From the NCBI RefSeq assembly GCF_028453695.1, contig NC_135773.1:5084001-5148000 (forward strand): a stretch of 64,000 nucleotides of DNA, given 5' to 3'. Shown one piece after another: positions 13,235 through 27,527 of this stretch (its first letter is position 1; every line of letters starts with the position of its first letter). The notes beneath the pieces are model-generated. The model made no database searches. It was not told where the DNA came from and saw only the letters and a list, made by a program, of their open reading frames with translations. This stretch comes from Augochlora pura. Taxonomy: Eukaryota; Arthropoda; Insecta; Hymenoptera; Halictidae. The translations under genes were made by a program, and so were the position numbers.

Positions 13235-15842
13235 CGACGGCGTAGACGGACGTAGCCGGTCGGAGCAGGATGGAAGAGAGAAGCCGAGGAGGCGAGAGAA
13301 GGAGACAAGGTAGCCACAGATGGGATCGAGCCGGTAGTATACGGTAGCCCCCATGTATATCATTAACCTCATCCTCGTATACCCTGTCCCATCGCCGCCA
13401 CCTTCTCCGCCTCCGCGGCGAGCGTAGGTCTCAACGGTCCGATGAAACAGGAATGTCCTGTCTCGCTCTCGCGCCCACCGCACACTCCACGTCCCTCCTC
13501 TTCAACGACCTTTCCCTCTCATTCCGGATCCCATGGCTTCTCCATCCTGCTCCGGCCCGACGACGATTCATCGAGCGTGTCCCGCTCTTTCATTCCTCTA
13601 CTCGACTGCTCTCATTCCCGTGCCGCCTGTAATATCCCTGTCTGCGGCGTCCTGCTTCCTCGCCGGCTGCTCACCGATTTTCCGTCTCGCTCCCTCCCTT
13701 CGCCCCCCTCCCTGGTAGCCCCAGCCGAGCCAGCGTGCACAAACGAGTAATTAACTATCTCTGCGTGGGACACGTGTTCCCACAGATGCACCCTTCGCTC
13801 CTCCTTCCGTCTAGCTCCACACACTACTCCACAGAGGCTTTCTACCGTCTTCGTCGGACCGGCACGACCGTGTCCCCCTTTCGCTCCCCCTCGGACCGCG
13901 GCTCAGCCGTGCCCCGGGTCCTCTCCCCGAGTCATTCTGTTTGCACACACGCTCTTATGTTAATTCAGCTTAACGCCCTAAAGCCCTCGAGGGTCGCGCG
14001 GCTCGCTTCCAAAAATTACAACCGATCACGACGAGGGACCCCCGAAGTGGTCACGGACGACCTCGTGGAAAATAATAGGGACCCCCTATTATGCGTCCCT
14101 TCTACCGCTCCTCGTTTCTATCGTTGTCTCGTTCGACGGTGGGGAGCGGAGAGATATGGGCAACGGGAGGGTCTCGCCTACCGGTTAGGGATGCCAACCG
14201 ATTGCCGTTGACATACTCGACGAGCGGTGCCCCGAAGACTGGATTAACTGGGCGTTTCGGTTTTACGTGTGACTTGACGCGACGCCCGTAAACAGGAATT
14301 TGATAATCCAACTGCGGCCCGTTCCGAGGCGAGCCACTCCCTCGCCCTCGCTCTCTTTATATATACACAGTGACCCGTTCGAGATTTGCAAAAAATTTTG
14401 TTGATTAGTGATTGGAGAAAAAATAAGCTAATATGCGTGCTTCAAAATTTTAAATAGGAATTCAAAAGGCACCGCTAGTTTTATTTTTATTATTATTATC
14501 ACTATTTAATATCAATTGAGATCCTATAAACAGCGTGGGTAATTTTACTGAAAAATACTTTGTGCCTTCTAGGATAGCTTTTGTTTTCATCCAAAGAAAT
14601 AATATTGTAAGTTTGTCAGAAATCAAAATTAACTTTGAAATAGACTCGAAAAGCATTTTTAAAAATATTGGATCCCTATAAAAATATTACAGACAAAAAG
14701 GTACGCATTCTTTCCACGTAGAATATGATTCCGTAATAAAAGTTTACGATAAAAAAAAAAAAGACAAGCTGACCTTGGTCCATTTATAAATAAAACTATG
14801 ATGTCATTTGAATTAAAAATACTGAAAGATGCGTGTTTGTTTACATATTTTTAACTCACTAGTCTACGAAATTTTTACAATTTAAGCCGAAACGGGACAC
14901 CCAGTATGCACTCGTTGCCGCGTTTTTCAGACGACGGACTAATCAACGCGAAGGATCGCTCGGAAACCAATAATCCCGAGCAACGTTACGGTTCGGTGTA
15001 CCCTGTCCTGTCCGGCGTCCGTTCGAATTAAACGAACGCTCTTTGATTTCTTTCTTGCCTTTCTCATTCACGGAGGGGTGGGAAGGAAGGGTGGGAGGGA
15101 GGGCGGGCGAGAACACACATGCTAGGCGGATTATTTCTAGATAGCTCGAGCAACCGAACTGGAACGTGATAATTTACCTCGAGCCGGTCGCCGATCGCCC
15201 CGGCATAACGAGGAATTAACACCGAGTACGATTCAATTATACCGTGAAAAGCAGCTATCCTCGTCGATACTTGAACCGAGACACGGGAACGCTTCGACGA
15301 GAATGGAAATGGAGACAAGAGAGAGTGAGAGGCAGAGAAAGAGAGGGAGGATTGGAAAAACGGTAACACGTCCAATTGGTTTTAACTCGAACCGCGGCAA
15401 CGTTCTCTAAAAACGAACGCGACGACGACGAACATATTCGCCACGGCGTATCACGATTTATTAATGGGCGAGCCATTCCGGCCGGCGTTTTCGTGCCAAT
15501 TTTCTATTCTCGCGAGCGACGGTAAGATGATCGGTCGGGGGCAACGGCATCGGCGTCGTTCGGTCGCGACCCCCTTTTTCTATACATTATTCGTGGCCGC
15601 AACGATGGGAAAGCGAAATGGATAAAAAAACCGTCGAGAAGAGAACCGCCGATGTAAATGTTTTATTACTCTTGACATTACGTGCGGTAAAGTCGGGAGC
15701 GTTCCAGTTTATTGTTGCCCGAGTCAATCGAGAGCCGATGCCGGGGGAGCCGAAGGTTCCCGGGCACGTCGATTCCATCGATTCGATCTATAAACGGCGT
15801 TTCGAGATCTCTTAAATGCCTCTCTCGAGGCATTCTCTCACC

Positions 15843-15861
15843 CTCTCTCTCTCTCTCTCTC
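15843..15861. repeat. (CT)n microsatellite
   Basis: Short CT tract within a pyrimidine-rich stretch. Confidence 0.9.
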
Positions 15862-18800
15862 GCTCTCTTTCCCCCTCGTTTGATTGGTAATAACCCGGCT
15901 TAATGTTTCTTTCGATGTCGAAGAAACCGCGGCGCAATGCAAATGTCCTACACGTGCAACTTCGACCGCTTACACGGACCTTGAATTAGTTACACGGCAC
16001 TTACATCGCACAAAACCGTTCCAAACGGCAATCTATAAAGTCTGGTTCGAGCTTGACAACTTGGATGTGTGACAAAACACTTCCCGAGCGTACGGTTTGA
16101 TAAACACTTGCTTTTTTCTGTTTTTTTTTTAACCTCCGTGCAAATCCTGTGTGCCCGGCGTGTTTGCTAACAGTGGACGCAGTTAAAGAACATTAAAATT
16201 TAAATGAGCACTTCTCGAAACACTGCTGTACACGGCCAGTTCAATGGAACAAGTTAGTAAATGTGAATCAAACGGTTGCAGGATATTTGCCTAAGCGATG
16301 CTGACGACTGCGGCCGTTCGCTGTTGAATACGTCTACCTGAAGGTCAGCTTCGAGCTTCGGGAGACTCGTTGTTTACAAAATACTAACACGCTTCTGTTT
16401 TTTTTTTTAACGAACCGCAGGTCAATTTGCCCTAATTTCTCAGCTCAAACGAATAGCCATAAAGTGACCGTGTTTCTAAGAATGATATTTTTAGTAAACT
16501 AAAGCATGTGTAAATTATTTCAACATATTAGCTGACAAGAAAATACAATCCATCTAAATTTTACATACAAGAAAGGATATAAGTTCAGAGTACAAAACAT
16601 ACGGTATATCACAGTAACCATATCACGTTAAATAAAACAAATAAGAGAATGTTTAGACAGCGCTGTTTAAGAAATGAAAACACACATAAAAAGGTCGAGT
16701 CACGGGACTAGAATATTACCGGGTCTTTCGAAGCCTAATTAAGTCCGGTCAATATATCTTTCAGAGAAAAATCCCGGCCCCGGCCACCAAACGCTTCTCA
16801 CCTTCGTAGAACCGTCTCGTAACTCGTCGACGGCGTATATCCCCGTGGTCGAGGCGTAAACAGAACTCTGTAACGTTTTCGTGTAAACATGTCGACGCAT
16901 GTCCGCCCTTTTTATAAATTAATACATCAGTCTAATACATTAACTCGTCGGGCTGCATTCCGCCGGTAGAAAAACAAGCCCGCGGTTCCCCGGGATTTAG
17001 TGCCCGCGTACACGTAGACCCCCGGCACTCTCCTAAAGGGTCAACAGTATTCCGAATGTTGCCTAGCGAGTTCCAGGCCGCGTACGCTAGTGTCGCTGTC
17101 CTAAGCCAGAAAAGAAGTTGGTTAGTGTCGGTGCGCTAGCCGAAGCCAAATATTTGGACGTTTCTTTCCCTTTCGCCCTCACGGTTTTTGTATCCGTGTA
17201 GACGGTATCCATGACGACACTGCTTAAGAGAACACCGGGGCGAACGAAGAAGATGGAGAAGGTGGACCGAGACCGGCGAACGTCCGGCAAATATTTGCAT
17301 AGTGCGGCGGGTTTGCGGAAAACCAGTGTGCCGCCGGTCAGCCAGACATATTCAGAAAGAATATCTCTCGAACGTGTATGTACATACTGGCGCGCGCGCG
17401 CTCGCACACAGGGATACGTGTACATCGATGCTGGCAGAGGAAATTCGCGAATGTGTCGTTCAGGATCTCACTCTTCCTCTCTCTCTCTTTTTCTCTTTCC
17501 CGCTTGCTCTCTTTCTTTCACTCTTCGTCGCTCGCTCTCTTTACTACAACCTCTCCCTCTCGAAAAACGGCTGAACCTTTTTCCATCAGCGGACGAGACT
17601 CGTGATCCCGAAGCGGTCTGCGAAAGAAGAAAATCCCTCGAGTATTCTCTACCGCCTCGCCGCGGAATTGTCGGCCGTAAAAAGATTTCTATTCGCGGTA
17701 TTAGCCTCTCGATAAAATCTGCTCCGCGTTCCGCCGCTTTAACTACCGAACCATTATCCGGATCCTCGTAATCACGGCTCTCTGTTTACGTGAACCGTGC
17801 ACCGGCTATTTAAAAGTGTTCGCTCGATTATATCCCTAACCATCAACAGGATACGAGAAAGTTGTTTGCAAGGGGAAAGCCGATTGCGGGAACCAGCGTT
17901 TTTCGAGTCGCTGCACCGTGAGATTTTGATGGCGTGCTATCAATCAAATTATTGTTCCGCCGGCTGTATCGCCGGGCCAGTTCTCTTGACGCCGATTTTA
18001 GTGTTTGTCGGGCATAAGGTACCGAAACGGTTAGGTCGCCAAGGGTTACGGGATGCGTAGTTCTTTTAGCGATAATAGTCGAGATTTCAAATTTTGGATT
18101 CAAAATTTTTTGAATCTTGATTTAAATTTTGAATTTTATGAAAATGTGCGAGAAGCGTTTGGTTGTTATTCGAATAGTTGTCTGCGATTGCAAAAAAAGA
18201 TTAATCGTCGGTGGGCATTTTTTCTATATAGTCTAAAATATGTATTAATAAATATCTTAATTTATCAAATTATTGGTCGGTAAAAGAAATTTTTCTATTA
18301 CTTTAAACTTAATAGAATGTATCCAGTTTAACATTGATCTAGTTTTACGATATAATTTCTTCAATTTTATTTATAAATCACCATACTTGTTTAATATACT
18401 TAGTTACATACATACTTTTAACTCTTTCATCCATAAATCTAAAAGTCTTTAACGCTACCTACTAAAAAATCGCTTAATTGACAAAACTCCTATTACCAGA
18501 AAAATAGTACATAAAAACCATCAATTTCGAAAAATATCAAACATTTGAAACCAGCAGAATTTATAAAGCCGAAGTTGCAGATGAAAGCACTGGCAACAAA
18601 ATATTTCATGGCGAACGATGAACAATATTGTTAATAAAATATTCGACTAAAAGAGTATTCATTCGGATGACTATCTCCTACAAATATTTATTCCAAACAA
18701 TTTGAATAGTGCTGAACCGCGCGCAAAACGCAATGTTTTCGGATCGCGGATCGATGGCTGTTTCGTTGCAACGCGATTTTGAAATTCGGTTTTTCGTGCG

Positions 18801-20663
18801 GCTTGATGACGGATAATGGCTCGCGTGGCTAGCGCGGCGAGAGATTACAGAGTCCGAAGCAGGATTAAAGGACAAAAGAGCGTATAGTCGCGGGAGCGAG
18901 CATAGCGATCGGGGATACTCGTTAAGTATAGCAGGGCGTATATGCGGTGTGCGTGTTCGAAGCGGCGATAAGTAATATCACGACCGATTGCCAGTCTTGG
19001 CCCGTGAGCAATTTCAAGGGCTGTGCAAGACGGGAAGAAAGAGAGAGAAATGAGAATAGAGTAAAAATTGAGAGAAAGAGAGAGAGAGAATGTTGGATGT
19101 CACGGAAGAGGAGTCATGGAAACGAAATGCTCCGATGTGCGGCTGTGATGTAGAAGCAGGAGCACGGTACACAGGCCAAAGAGGGGGGAACACGACAAAC
19201 TGCCAAGCCTAATGCCAATTAGTGCCATTCTCCTGTACGAGCAGGTCCGAGGGGACTTCAAGAGGCTTCCTCGGACTTTCTTTTTCCCCTCCATCCGCCT
19301 TCCAGCCGAGGTTTACAAAGCGGTTAGGCGTATTTATCGCGCTATATACACGTACGGTCCTTAGTCGGGTGTAGGTGTGTGCGTGAACCCTCGACGGTGG
19401 TGTCCGTCGCTTCTTGCCAAGTGCCTTCACGCATTATTCGAGGCAAACGTGCACGAAATACTTATGTACTCGCACATTCCTCTCTCCGAAGAAAAGAGAG
19501 ACGCTGGCGTGAGCGCGCGCGCTCTCTCTCTCTCTCGGCGTCCATGCGGGCGCGCACAGCCGCGAAACACACGCGCGCGCAAACACACACTCTCGGAGAG
19601 TCCCTGCTTCTTTTTTTGGTCCTCTCCGTCTCCCTCGGAGGCAGTTCGATTTATAAAGCCATGACTAACGAGCCGTGAAAATCGTGGACGGTCCACCGCT
19701 GAATCGGGCGCCGTCGTATATTCCGATTTTTTGCCTTTCTCCCGCGCCGCTTTCTCGAAAGCCACCGGTCGAAAGAAGTCATCATCGGCCGATGAATCGA
19801 CCAAATTGTACGTATAATCGACGGGTCGAACGATTATCGCGACGCGTAGTCGTTATGAATAATTATTTGTCAATCCTCGGTACTCGCAGGATTTTTCTGA
19901 TATAAATACCTGCCAGTAATCGAAGCAAATTCTGCCAAAATTCTGATTCCGCAATATAAAGTGAATTGAAATAAAAATTATTATATACTGCTCTGAAATT
20001 TTATGGGAACTAATAAATAAAAGAGCCCACGTTTTATTTGTTAAAACGTGTTTACCTTAAAAGATAATAATCTATATTAAGACCCGCATGCATTAATATA
20101 GTGAAGCCAGTTATCTCAGAACGAATTGCTGTGCCTCAGATTTGTTTCCGGGTACATTAACTTCATATTCATCAACTAAGACGTATTAAAATTTGTTATT
20201 CCTCTATTTTATTCATTTTTAAATAAAAATTGTAACCGTGTCCAACTTGATAAATGTCAAGTTAATTATGCCCGAAAATAAACCAACTGCAATCGGTCAC
20301 CCCACAGTAACCGGCTCCGCTACCCTAATTACCCGTTACGCGGATTCGTAGAGCCCGGTCCCGAACTCCCGTTTAACTAGTCTTCAAACTGCCTCGAAAG
20401 GAATCGCCTTTCCGCCGGTTCATTGTGGGGGGGTTAATACTAGAAGCAATTCAGGCTCACGAGTGGAAGATTAACCGGCGAGGAAGCAAGCGATCGGGGA
20501 ATAAATGCTGGGACGAGATTGCCGGGACCCACGTACATGCGAAAGGAGACGAGGTCCTTTCGAAGGAGTTAAAAGGAGGAGGGACGGCAGACGGTGGAGG
20601 TAATTTGAGAGTTATTTAAACGAGGACCGTGGTAGCTAGAGAGCGGCGGGGGAGGCTGGAAAG

Positions 20664-20710
20664 AGAGTGTGAGAGAGCGAGAGAGAGAGAGAGAGAGGGA
20701 GAGAGAGGGG
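20664..20710. repeat. Imperfect (GA)n microsatellite
   Basis: GA tract with GTG, GC and GGG interruptions. Confidence 0.9.
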
Positions 20711-22843
20711 GCTCGTTGGAGCAGAGTTCCATTCCACTCGGAAACGCATGCAGACGTAAACACAATCGCCCCTGCACAATGGATTATGTTCCGAACACTC
20801 GAGGACCCCTTGTAGCTCGGTTAAAACGGACAGCCTCCGAGAAATCTCGAGAAGGACAAGACGAAAACTACTCTCCGCCAGACTATCTACAGAACGCGCA
20901 ACCAGAAGATAAATAATTCCGGCTGAAAAGCACTACGGGACGACAAACAGGCCCCGGCTGGAATGTCTCACGAAACGCGAGCGACGAGAGAAACGAGGCA
21001 TGCTTCTGTTGCGACCCCAGATCGTAAAAACAGATCCCCCGTCTTCGATGGGAAATATTTATCGGCTGCGGGAAACCGACAGAGACGCCGAGAGACGGGC
21101 CGACGATACTTTCGTCGTGGGTCCGACGAAAAAGATGTTGGAACGACGGGGCCGACCGGATCCGGAATTCTCGTGACCAATTTATATGCTTCGATCAATT
21201 TTCACCTCGTTACTCGTGCCGCGGCATCGGAAACAACCGGACCTCCATCGGTGCACCCTTGTTCGGTGACCCCTGCCTGCAATTTACACCCTCGATTCGA
21301 GGTTACATAAAAGGGTGGCGCAGAGTGATCCAATCTGATCGTGAAATAACAACTGGACTGTGCAGAGATTCTGTAATCTCGGTGATACCGAGGATTTTCA
21401 AACACATTTCCATTTTTTTGGGTAAATCTTGTAAAAATTGTTACAAACAAAAATGCTGATTGTGTTAAAAAAATAATGCTCTTATTTTAAATATTTTTTT
21501 TAGAACAATAAATGGATACAAGTTGTGTAACACGAATATAACCAAACTTTTTATCAAATAGAATGAGAGTTGTACGAACGATTTATTATTAACCGTAGAA
21601 CTCTACCGTAACAGTAAAATATTTCTGTGAGTTTAAATAAACTTCTCTTTCGAACGTATGTTATAATATAAAAGTTTAAATAAACTCAATCGTGTCACTA
21701 ATTTTTAACAAGGTTTTGAACTTCATTTCTATCATGATTTATTCCAACAACCTGAATGTTATTATCATCTTTATCTCGTGGATAAGGTTGTTGTTCGTCA
21801 CTGAACGTGTAAAGGATCCGTTCCAAGATTGAATCCATCAATTCCAAAGAAATAATGAATAAAATGGCCGATTCACGCCGCCGACACGGTAGACTTGATC
21901 GGAAGAACGATATGGAATCTGCCGAGCGAAGAGGACAGCAACGACGCGGAAGGAACGATGCGAAAGAGGCTCGGAATGGAGCAGCAACAAACAGCCAACA
22001 GAATAATTGAAAAGCAATGAGACGAGAGAGAGAGAAAGAGAGGAAAAAACGGGGCCGCCGCGGGACTTCGATTAGGATGTTCCTCGTTGAAACAGAAGAC
22101 AGAAACGGAGGGGTGGCAAAGTAACCGCGAGGGTCCGTGGATAAAGCACTCCACGCAGCCCTTCCTCCTTTGCTCTCCCAGTGGACCAATTTACGGCACC
22201 CTGAGGACTCGGGTATTACGGTTCACGCTCGGGGGTTCGTTTCTGGCCATTGTTGCGCCAGTTAGGGGGATTATTTCGGCGAAGGGATGGGGAGCCGAGG
22301 GATGCTCTCTCTCCGGTTGCAGCCGTTCGCCTCTTTCGCCCGGCTACCCCCGGATTATACGTTTCCCCCGAGCACCTGCAGCTAAACCGTGTGTCCCGGC
22401 CGGTCTTTTTTCGAAAGTGAGAAAGTAAAAGGTGAAAGAACGCCGAGGGAGCCGACGGGGGTTGGGATCCCTCGAGCAATCTCTTCTGATTAATTCGCCA
22501 CGGTATCTGGTCGGAGGAAAACCATTTAACGTAATAAGCCGCTACCCGGCGCGGGCTGTGTATAGCCGGGCTTTCGTCGGCCCGAGCATCGAGACCCATT
22601 AGGAACTCTTACAAATGACAATTATAAACGGGAAGCCACCGATAGAGACTGTCCCGTCGATTTAATTATCTTCGCTCCATCGAGGGGAAAACTAGAGAGA
22701 CGGGCGTGCGGGAGTAAATCGAACGTCTTATCGATATCCATTTCAAGGGCCTCGACGCCGGTATCCTGCGCCGGCAGAGAATCGTCTTTTTATGCTCTCT
22801 CGCTCAAAGTTCTTATCGGGGGAAAGGAGCCTTCGTGCTGCGG

Positions 22844-22873
22844 CCTCCTCCTCCTCCTCCTCCTCCTCCTCCT
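22844..22873. repeat. (CCT)n trinucleotide repeat
   Basis: About ten CCT units. Followed by CTTCCCTCAG at 22886-22895, it makes an acceptor-like pyrimidine tract, and a GTAAGT lies at 22990. The 94-bp interval between them is open in one frame only and I do not call it an exon. Confidence 0.9.
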
Positions 22874-23928
22874 TCTCCTCCACGCCTTCCCTCAGCGCCA
22901 CCATTTAACGGCGCTCCGATACGTTCCATCCTGCTTTTATCGACGAGATTTTTACGGTTGTTCCGCGTACAATAACACCGACAGCCGGCGTAAGTGAATC
23001 TCGAGGGCGCCGGTTCGAGAGAGTAATGGAAGAGACAATATGTTGCATCCGCTGGGAACGGGATCCGCCCCTCCCCAGGTGCCGAATAAACGCGTCAGAT
23101 CAAATTGAATCGTGCGTTATTGAGTAGACGGCATCGCTGCGTTCCTATCGTACCTAACACGTAACCGTTTTCCATGCTCATTCCGGAGCTTTTATCGTGA
23201 AACTTTCGTTGCTCGACAGTGTACAAGAATTTCGCGAACGATAGCGCAAAAAGTTATAGACACCGAATGCAAAGTACTGGATGAGTACGAAAAATATGTT
23301 AATACACTTTATATAAATATGTTGATACACTTTCCTTATTGCCAAGATATTTTTGATCATATGTAAGAAAAACAACCCGTCGCCGCTAAACGCCTAAATC
23401 TATACACTAACATCGTCGCATTTCAACGCAAGGAATTAATCGTATAAATTCAAGCATCGCGCTGCGGTAATTACAAAATAATAATGATTTTCGACAACGG
23501 TGCGCTAGTTGGAGGAATTCGGAAGCGTCGAGCACGAAATCCGTCGTCGCACACAAAAATAGCAGTACCCTCTCCGCGCTCCGGTGTCCGAAACGCAGCA
23601 CGAGACTTAGCGCGGTCTTTTGCATGTATAAATAATTGAAAGGATTATACGAACGCAAAGCTGGAACAGAGGAGAAAGGGGATCGCAGGAATTAAAACAA
23701 TTCCCGCCGACCCCTTCCTTTTCCCGCTCGCCCGGCGAACGAGAAGCAGTAGCGTGTAATTACCGCGAGCGCGGGGAGCACGAGATCGCGATTCCACTCG
23801 GCCAGGAAACGTATAATGGGAGTATAATGCGTGAAATTTACCGGGCGCATCAGCATAATGGACGACGTGACGCTCAAGATATCACTATGATTCCGTATTT
23901 CCGTGCCGACAGCGCGACTCGATTCCGC

Positions 23929-23951
23929 CTCTCTCTCTCTCTCTCTCTCTC
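23929..23951. repeat. (CT)11 microsatellite
   Basis: Perfect CT tract. Confidence 0.95.
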
Positions 23952-26681
23952 GCCGCGTGCCAGACAGCTTTGAAGCTTAAAATCGACCGATTATCGTACC
24001 CGTTCCGTTGGAAACGTTTCCTACCGCCTATAGTCCTCTCGACATCGGTTCACGGAATTCGAGCGATTCGTTCAGGTATACACAGGCCGGACACAAAGGT
24101 ATCCGGTAGAGTTGCACGATCGGAGATTTCAACCTCGCCGCTGCCGCCGCGTCGCTGTACATTTTACGTTATGCTAAGGAGCCGGGGGAACGTGTGCTGG
24201 TAACAACTTCTTTATATCGCCCTGCTCCTTTCAGCGGTCTCCGCTCGCACCTCCGCGAGGCGATAAGGCGATTATTGTCAGGGCAAACATCTGCCTTCTC
24301 CCGTTGTTTATATTATGTATCGTCAGTCACCGTCGCACCTTTTATCTACGGCTTGAGCTCCCGTGTCAATAATCACAGTCATCCGCGATGTTCCAGAAAT
24401 TTCTTGTCTTTGTGTCACCACAGAGTTTGTGTAAAAAAATTATTCAGGGATAGATATAATTTAATAATAGATAAATGAAATACTAAGCCGTAACTAAACA
24501 GCGGATTTAACGCTATTATGGCAAACACGAGTGTTGTGTACTAGATTCCAGCTTATGATCGAAGGAACAAGGAAAGTTATTCTTGGCTCATCTGTCTAGC
24601 AATTGATACAATGTTTATTTTGCATAAGAATCAGCGCTTTAATCGGATGAATAATCGTTCTTATCCAGCGGAGAATGTCGACTATTTTTACATACGTAAT
24701 AACTAATTCCAAACAGATTATTCCCAACAATTACCTTAGATGTTAATTAATGTGCACATTAGACGGTTGCCAGCGTGTCCGTAACGTTTCCTACGAATTC
24801 TAAAATAGCAACGCGAGTTTGCAGAAGGGAGAGTCGTGTTTGCCACGATAAAGTCTCATTTCCAGCGCACAATTTTGTTGCAACAAACGAACTGGAGGTT
24901 ATAATCAACGGTGATTTACCCTGACTACCAAAGTGGCCTCAACAAGTGTTATGTCTCGAGAAGCCCCTATGCGAAAGCAGCACTCGGCGCGGTTGAAATT
25001 AAAAGTCCGCTGAGCAAACCCGAGGAACAGGTACGCCCGCTACCCAATCCGCGCGATCCCGAAAGTTTTTCCAGCTGTGCACATGCGAAACTGCATTTAT
25101 AGGAAACGCCGGCGCGCATGGGGGTTGATTAAACCTATCAAATATTTGTCAAATCGGAATACGATGGAGAGTACGGACCGCCGCGGTTCACGCCGTGGGA
25201 TGTTCGCCTAACACCAGGATATTAAAAATTTTATTTGAATACGAGATAACGACTACAAACAGTGTAATAACGGTCGATTCGCAGTGTTTACTCCGTACGG
25301 CGGGGCACCCGCGCGGCAAGCGAATCGAATTCGAAATGAAAGTTCGCCAATGAACGGGCACAAGAAAGAACGTTTTATCCGTTTTAATCGTTGTTTGAAA
25401 ATTTTTCATCCGGATCGAAATTCCGACCATCTGCGCGTACACGTGTTCCGCCACCGACGCGACCCGCTACGGCGGAAGCGAGACAACGCGACACCGCCGG
25501 AACAACTTTCGTCCTTGTCCGCACGTCTCTCGTCTCTGGCTCTCGCTACTCCACGGCACTCGACAGAGTCACCCTTTTCCACACACAACATTGTCGCCGC
25601 CTTTCGAAAGGGGACACACAGAGCCACGACTCTTTCGCCGGCGCATGTTTTATATTTTTTTTTTGCCTCGTCGCCTACCTCCGTCCCGTTCTGTTACGTC
25701 GTGTCCCCTCTGCTCTCTTTTTCCCTCGCTGCTCACCACGTGCTACAATATCGCCGGTCCGCATCCGGTGTAACGCCTGTTATTAGGGATGGGCCAGATG
25801 AAGCTTTCATTATTCTATCCGAGAGTCCCTTTCGCCTCGACAACAACACACCGTTACAACGGCGAGTAATGGGTGACTTTTTTTTCCTGCTTTCGTCTCT
25901 AATTATTATGATTATCGGGCCGAGGTGGGTATAATGGCAACGGGAATAATGTAATTCTTCCTGTGAACGGTGCGTTTACGCTGTGCTTCAACGTTCCCGT
26001 CGATCCCGAACACGCCGCCGACTCCTAGGCATTAGTACACATTCTCGCCGGCATTACTGTAATCCGTATTAGAATAAATATATTGTATCCATTTAAACCG
26101 GTTAAATCACCGCCGCCGCCGCCCCCTTTATATCTCGCCGATCGTTTACCGTGCCTGTAAATCGATCGAGGATGACGTACGTCTTATTCGCTGGAACTTG
26201 GACTGACATAGAAGCTTCTAAATATATTTTTGACAATTTTCTAGCAATAAAATTGGTTTCAGACATTATTCTACATACGTATAAACTTTTTGAAATTAAA
26301 AAAGAAAAATATGAAAATAATTCACAATTTCTCTACTCAAAGAAACGTGCGTTTCAAAATACACAAATTGCATGCACTAAGAAAGTAATACTTCAGCACT
26401 ATTAATAAATATAAAATACACAGTTAATAAATATAAAATGTTCTAACGGGTCAAGCTTTCCAAACGCTAAAATAGTTGAAGTTTATTTACAATAAAATAG
26501 ACTCCAAACACAGCGCGGAATCACGCTCCAAGATAAATGTGTAAGTTCGCGCGCAGATACGCGCACACGGTCAATCGATCTCGGAACAGCGTTGTGGTTA
26601 CATGGTTACAACGAGCGAGACGGTTTAATCGCAGCTGCTATTAAAGATCAGTCATGAAATCCGTGCGCCGTGGGAGGGGAC

Positions 26682-26880
26682 GTGAAAGAAACGAGGGGCC
26701 CGCAGCTGATCGTCTTCGATTCACGGATCAATAGAATCCGCGCAACCGAGACGAAACGGTTTTTCCACGGTACGGAACCTAACCTCAAAATCGTGACCGT
26801 ACCGCGCGAGAGCGCGGGACGGAACTTGTTCGCCGTTCAACGGCCACCGATATCTCGAAATCTCGAAACAAGTCTAGAAG
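26682..26880 (+). CDS. Possible exon with GTATGT donor, unrecognised
   Basis: The frame is open for about 70 codons and ends exactly at CTAGAAG followed by GTATGTAC (26881), a good donor. Composition is balanced (segments such as PQLIVFDSRINRIRATETK) and codon third positions are GC-richer than second positions. Against it: there is no in-frame ATG, an in-frame TGA lies just upstream near 26655, and the AG sites that could start the exon have poor pyrimidine tracts. The function is unknown. It lies 0.6 kb from the better exon candidate on the opposite strand, so at most one transcript is likely here. Confidence 0.17.
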
Positions 26881-27527
26881 GTATGTACACACGTATGCGC
26901 GCACAGTGCCAGAGGCACGTGTATCCGACACGTATACACAGCCGGTGCATGTAACGTACGCGCGAACCATGATAAATGTGTGTACCGCGACGCACGTGAC
27001 CGCATTAGCAGCAAACCAAGCAGGGCATCGAGAAACCGGCGACGGTGGCATTCGGTATTATTATCGCATTTGGTAACCGCGCGCACCGCGAGTTTCTATT
27101 TTGATCGAATGTTTTGACGTGCGTTCCATCCTGCCGACGGATAAAACACACGCGATCCTGTTTCGACGAGGCTCGCCTCGCCCCACGTTCCAGAAACGTA
27201 ATCCGATAGATGATCGAAAGGTGCTACACACCGTTTCTACGCCACTGGACGTGATCAGAATCGCGAGCATACGCCTGGGTACGTAAGTACACGCTGAAAT
27301 TCGAGCCAAGTCCAGCTACGGTCGAGATCGCGTTACGACGTACAAATTGCTCGAACCGCATAATAAAGACGTAATGCTTCGAGACTCGGTCGTCGAAAAA
27401 CAAACGGTCTGTGCGAAAACGTATTGTATAACCAGCTCCGTTCGTCACCCGTTAGAAATCGATACATTTTCGGCCGGTGCTTTCGATCGGACGAATATCG
27501 TTGCGGAGAAAAAGATATTACACTCAC

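Larger units (their letters stand above)
8900..26660. other. Non-coding mosaic, no supported gene
   Basis: AT-rich islands lie near 9.8-10.1, 11.0-11.3, 12.5-13.0, 14.4-14.9, 16.1-16.7, 18.1-18.7, 19.9-20.3, 21.4-21.8, 23.2-23.5, 24.4-24.8 and 26.1-26.5 kb, separated by GC-rich CpG-dense DNA. The long open frame at 11.55-12.32 kb is Arg/Ala-rich and crosses a (CGAA)n tract; I do not regard it as a gene. Several splice-like motifs occur but none is convincing. Confidence 0.55.

Noticed and set aside
16802..16900. Minus-strand ATG frame of 33 codons ending AAG with GTGAGAAG donor
   Set aside because: Plausible first exon, but the open length is within chance, the acceptor alternatives lack pyrimidines, and nothing else nearby supports a gene.
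22896..22989. 94-bp interval between a CCT-repeat acceptor and GTAAGTGAA
   Set aside because: The pyrimidine tract is a microsatellite, only one frame is open over 31 codons, and the peptide is unremarkable.
24911..25031. Frame starting at GTG and reaching a GTACGC donor-like site
   Set aside because: No ATG, an in-frame TAA just upstream, no pyrimidine-rich acceptor, and a weak donor.
27077..27286. Plus-strand frame ending in GTAAGTAC at 27283
   Set aside because: Composition is protein-like and the donor is good, but an in-frame TAA at 27074 leaves about 69 codons with no acceptor or ATG, and the antisense strand is open over the whole interval.
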